This document shows positions 5,544 to 6,003 of a stretch of 6,003 nt of DNA, in pieces. The notes beneath the pieces were generated by a model, which had not been told where the DNA came from, did not search any database, and was given only the letters and a program-made list of their open reading frames with translations. Both the position numbers and the translations under genes were made by a program. Source of the DNA: JAEZKC01 sp046538945 (GTDB lineage: Bacteria > Fibrobacterota > Chitinivibrionia > Chitinivibrionales > Chitinispirillaceae); the NCBI GenBank assembly GCA_046538945.1, contig JBKHHW010000191.1, positions 1 through 6,003 of the forward strand, given 5' to 3'. Numbering within the stretch: position 1 is the stretch's first letter; the number at the start of each line of letters is the position of its first letter.

Positions 5544-5549
5544 TAGGGT

Positions 5550-5975
5550 ATGCCAGTCAGGGAAAGCAGAGCGGAGTGGAGCGGAAACCTCAAGAACGGG
5601 AAGGGAAGGGTGAATTCGCAAAGCGGTGCTTTGGAGGGAGCCTATTCTTTCGGCTCAAGGTTCCGGGAGGGATTCAAGGGCACAAACCCCGAGGAGCTGA
5701 TCGGTGCCGCTCTGGCTAGCTGCTTCTCCATGTTCCTCTCCATGCTTCTTGATCAGGAAGGCCACACTCCCAACAAAGTAGAAAGCCGGGCCAAGGTGCA
5801 TCTTGATCAAACTGAGGGCGGTTTCCAAATCACCAGCATTGAACTGGCCAGCGAAGCGGACGTCCCCGGCATAGAGGAACGGGTGCTTATGGAGCAGGCC
5901 GAGAAAGCCAAAAAGGGCTGCCCCGTATCGCAGAGCCTCAAAGTACCAGTCAGCCTGAACATTTCACTGAAATAA
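5550..5975 (+). CDS. osmC: OsmC-type organic hydroperoxide reductase (peroxiredoxin)
   Basis: 141 residues, close to the ~143 of enterobacterial OsmC, which it resembles along its whole length. A cytoplasmic, usually dimeric, thiol peroxidase that reduces organic hydroperoxides, with two cysteines cycling through a disulfide. C58 lies in ELIGAALASCFSM (peroxidatic site; enteric form AAHAACFSM) and C124 in AKKGCPVSQSL (resolving site). R37 (SRF) and the Glu pair E48-E49 in GTNPEEL sit where the family has its conserved Arg and Glu. The OsmC versus Ohr subgroup call rests on the GTNPEELIGAA and VPGIEE segments, which are OsmC-like. The start is set by the AAGGAG site. The gene ends with tandem stops TAA TAA (5973-5978). 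It is probably stress-induced and monocistronic at its 5' side; a sigma-54-like element lies 50-66 bases upstream of the ATG. No OhrR-type regulator is visible nearby. Confidence 0.95.
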   Translation: MPVRESRAEWSGNLKNGKGRVNSQSGALEGAYSFGSRFREGFKGTNPEELIGAALASCFSMFLSMLLDQEGHTPNKVESRAKVHLDQTEGGFQITSIELASEADVPGIEERVLMEQAEKAKKGCPVSQSLKVPVSLNISLK

Positions 5976-5995
5976 TAACACCCAAGCGAGGATTC

Positions 5996-6003
5996 ATGGG
6001 CTT
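5996..6003 (+). CDS. Possible start of a downstream gene (cut by window end)
   Basis: GAGGA (5988-5992) is followed after 3 bases by an ATG at 5996-5998. This lies 20 bases after the osmC stop, so it could be the start of a co-transcribed gene. Only two full codons and part of a third are present, the spacing is short, and the stretch could equally be part of a hairpin. Very weak support. Confidence 0.2.

Larger units (their letters stand above)
5388..5549. other. Intergenic region before osmC
   Basis: There is no credible gene in these 162 bases. An imperfect 7-bp inverted repeat (TGAGTTT, loop CTGA, AAGCTCA) spans the DUF4380 stop at 5385-5402 but lacks a T-tail, so it is a poor terminator. 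It lies about 100 bases upstream of the sigma-54-like element, a distance typical of enhancer sites, though nothing else supports that role. The osmC ribosome site closes the region. Confidence 0.5.

Noticed and set aside
5483..5719. 78-residue + strand frame overlapping osmC
   Set aside because: It overlaps osmC in another frame; osmC is well recognised and has an ideal ribosome site.
1..6003. CRISPR array, tRNA/rRNA, insertion sequence or attachment site
   Set aside because: No regularly spaced identical repeats, no cloverleaf-like segment, no transposase-like frame with flanking inverted repeats were seen.

Overview
This window looks like a chromosomal stretch of a Gram-negative (diderm) bacterium of roughly balanced base composition. 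The basis is a type IV pilus retraction ATPase of the PilT class, a secreted FecR-domain protein, an OsmC-type peroxide reductase, and compact gene packing with clear Shine-Dalgarno sites. The lineage cannot be fixed from sequence alone. The mix of genes would fit Fibrobacterota/Chitinivibrionia-like or deltaproteobacterial relatives, but this is only an impression.

Layout. Positions 1-3028 hold three tightly packed genes on the + strand. The first is the 3' part of a gene for an acidic repeat protein with a TPR and a strongly basic tail (stop at 839). Next comes a 359-residue M24 metallopeptidase of the Xaa-Pro aminopeptidase/dipeptidase type (852-1931), then a PilT-family ATPase (1928-3028) overlapping the peptidase by 4 bases. 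A hairpin with a modest T-tail (3049-3077) follows pilT. A secreted FecR-domain protein comes next (3126-3836), with a strong ribosome site and possibly a 12-codon leader ORF just ahead of it. A near-perfect stem-loop (3837-3876) ends fecR. It probably also ends a small 61-codon gene on the opposite strand (3889-4074), which has an excellent ribosome site but no function I recognise.

Positions 4075-4388 form a divergent intergenic region between that small gene and a + strand DUF4380-type gene (4389-5387). It carries candidate promoters in both directions and what looks like an imperfect tandem duplication (4106-4243). A 162-base gap (5388-5549) then contains a sigma-54-like promoter element ahead of osmC (5550-5975). 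A weak start signal for a further gene lies at the right edge.

How they fit together. Only the first three genes look like one transcription unit. PilT powers pilus retraction; the TPR protein and the peptidase have no proven part in that and may simply be co-transcribed. FecR, DUF4380 and OsmC appear to be separate units with envelope, carbohydrate-like and oxidative-stress roles respectively. No mobile element, CRISPR array, tRNA or rRNA was seen. The items most worth a second look are the 50-residue repeats in the first protein, the unrecognised 61-residue gene, the duplicated intergenic segment, and the two sigma-54-like elements.
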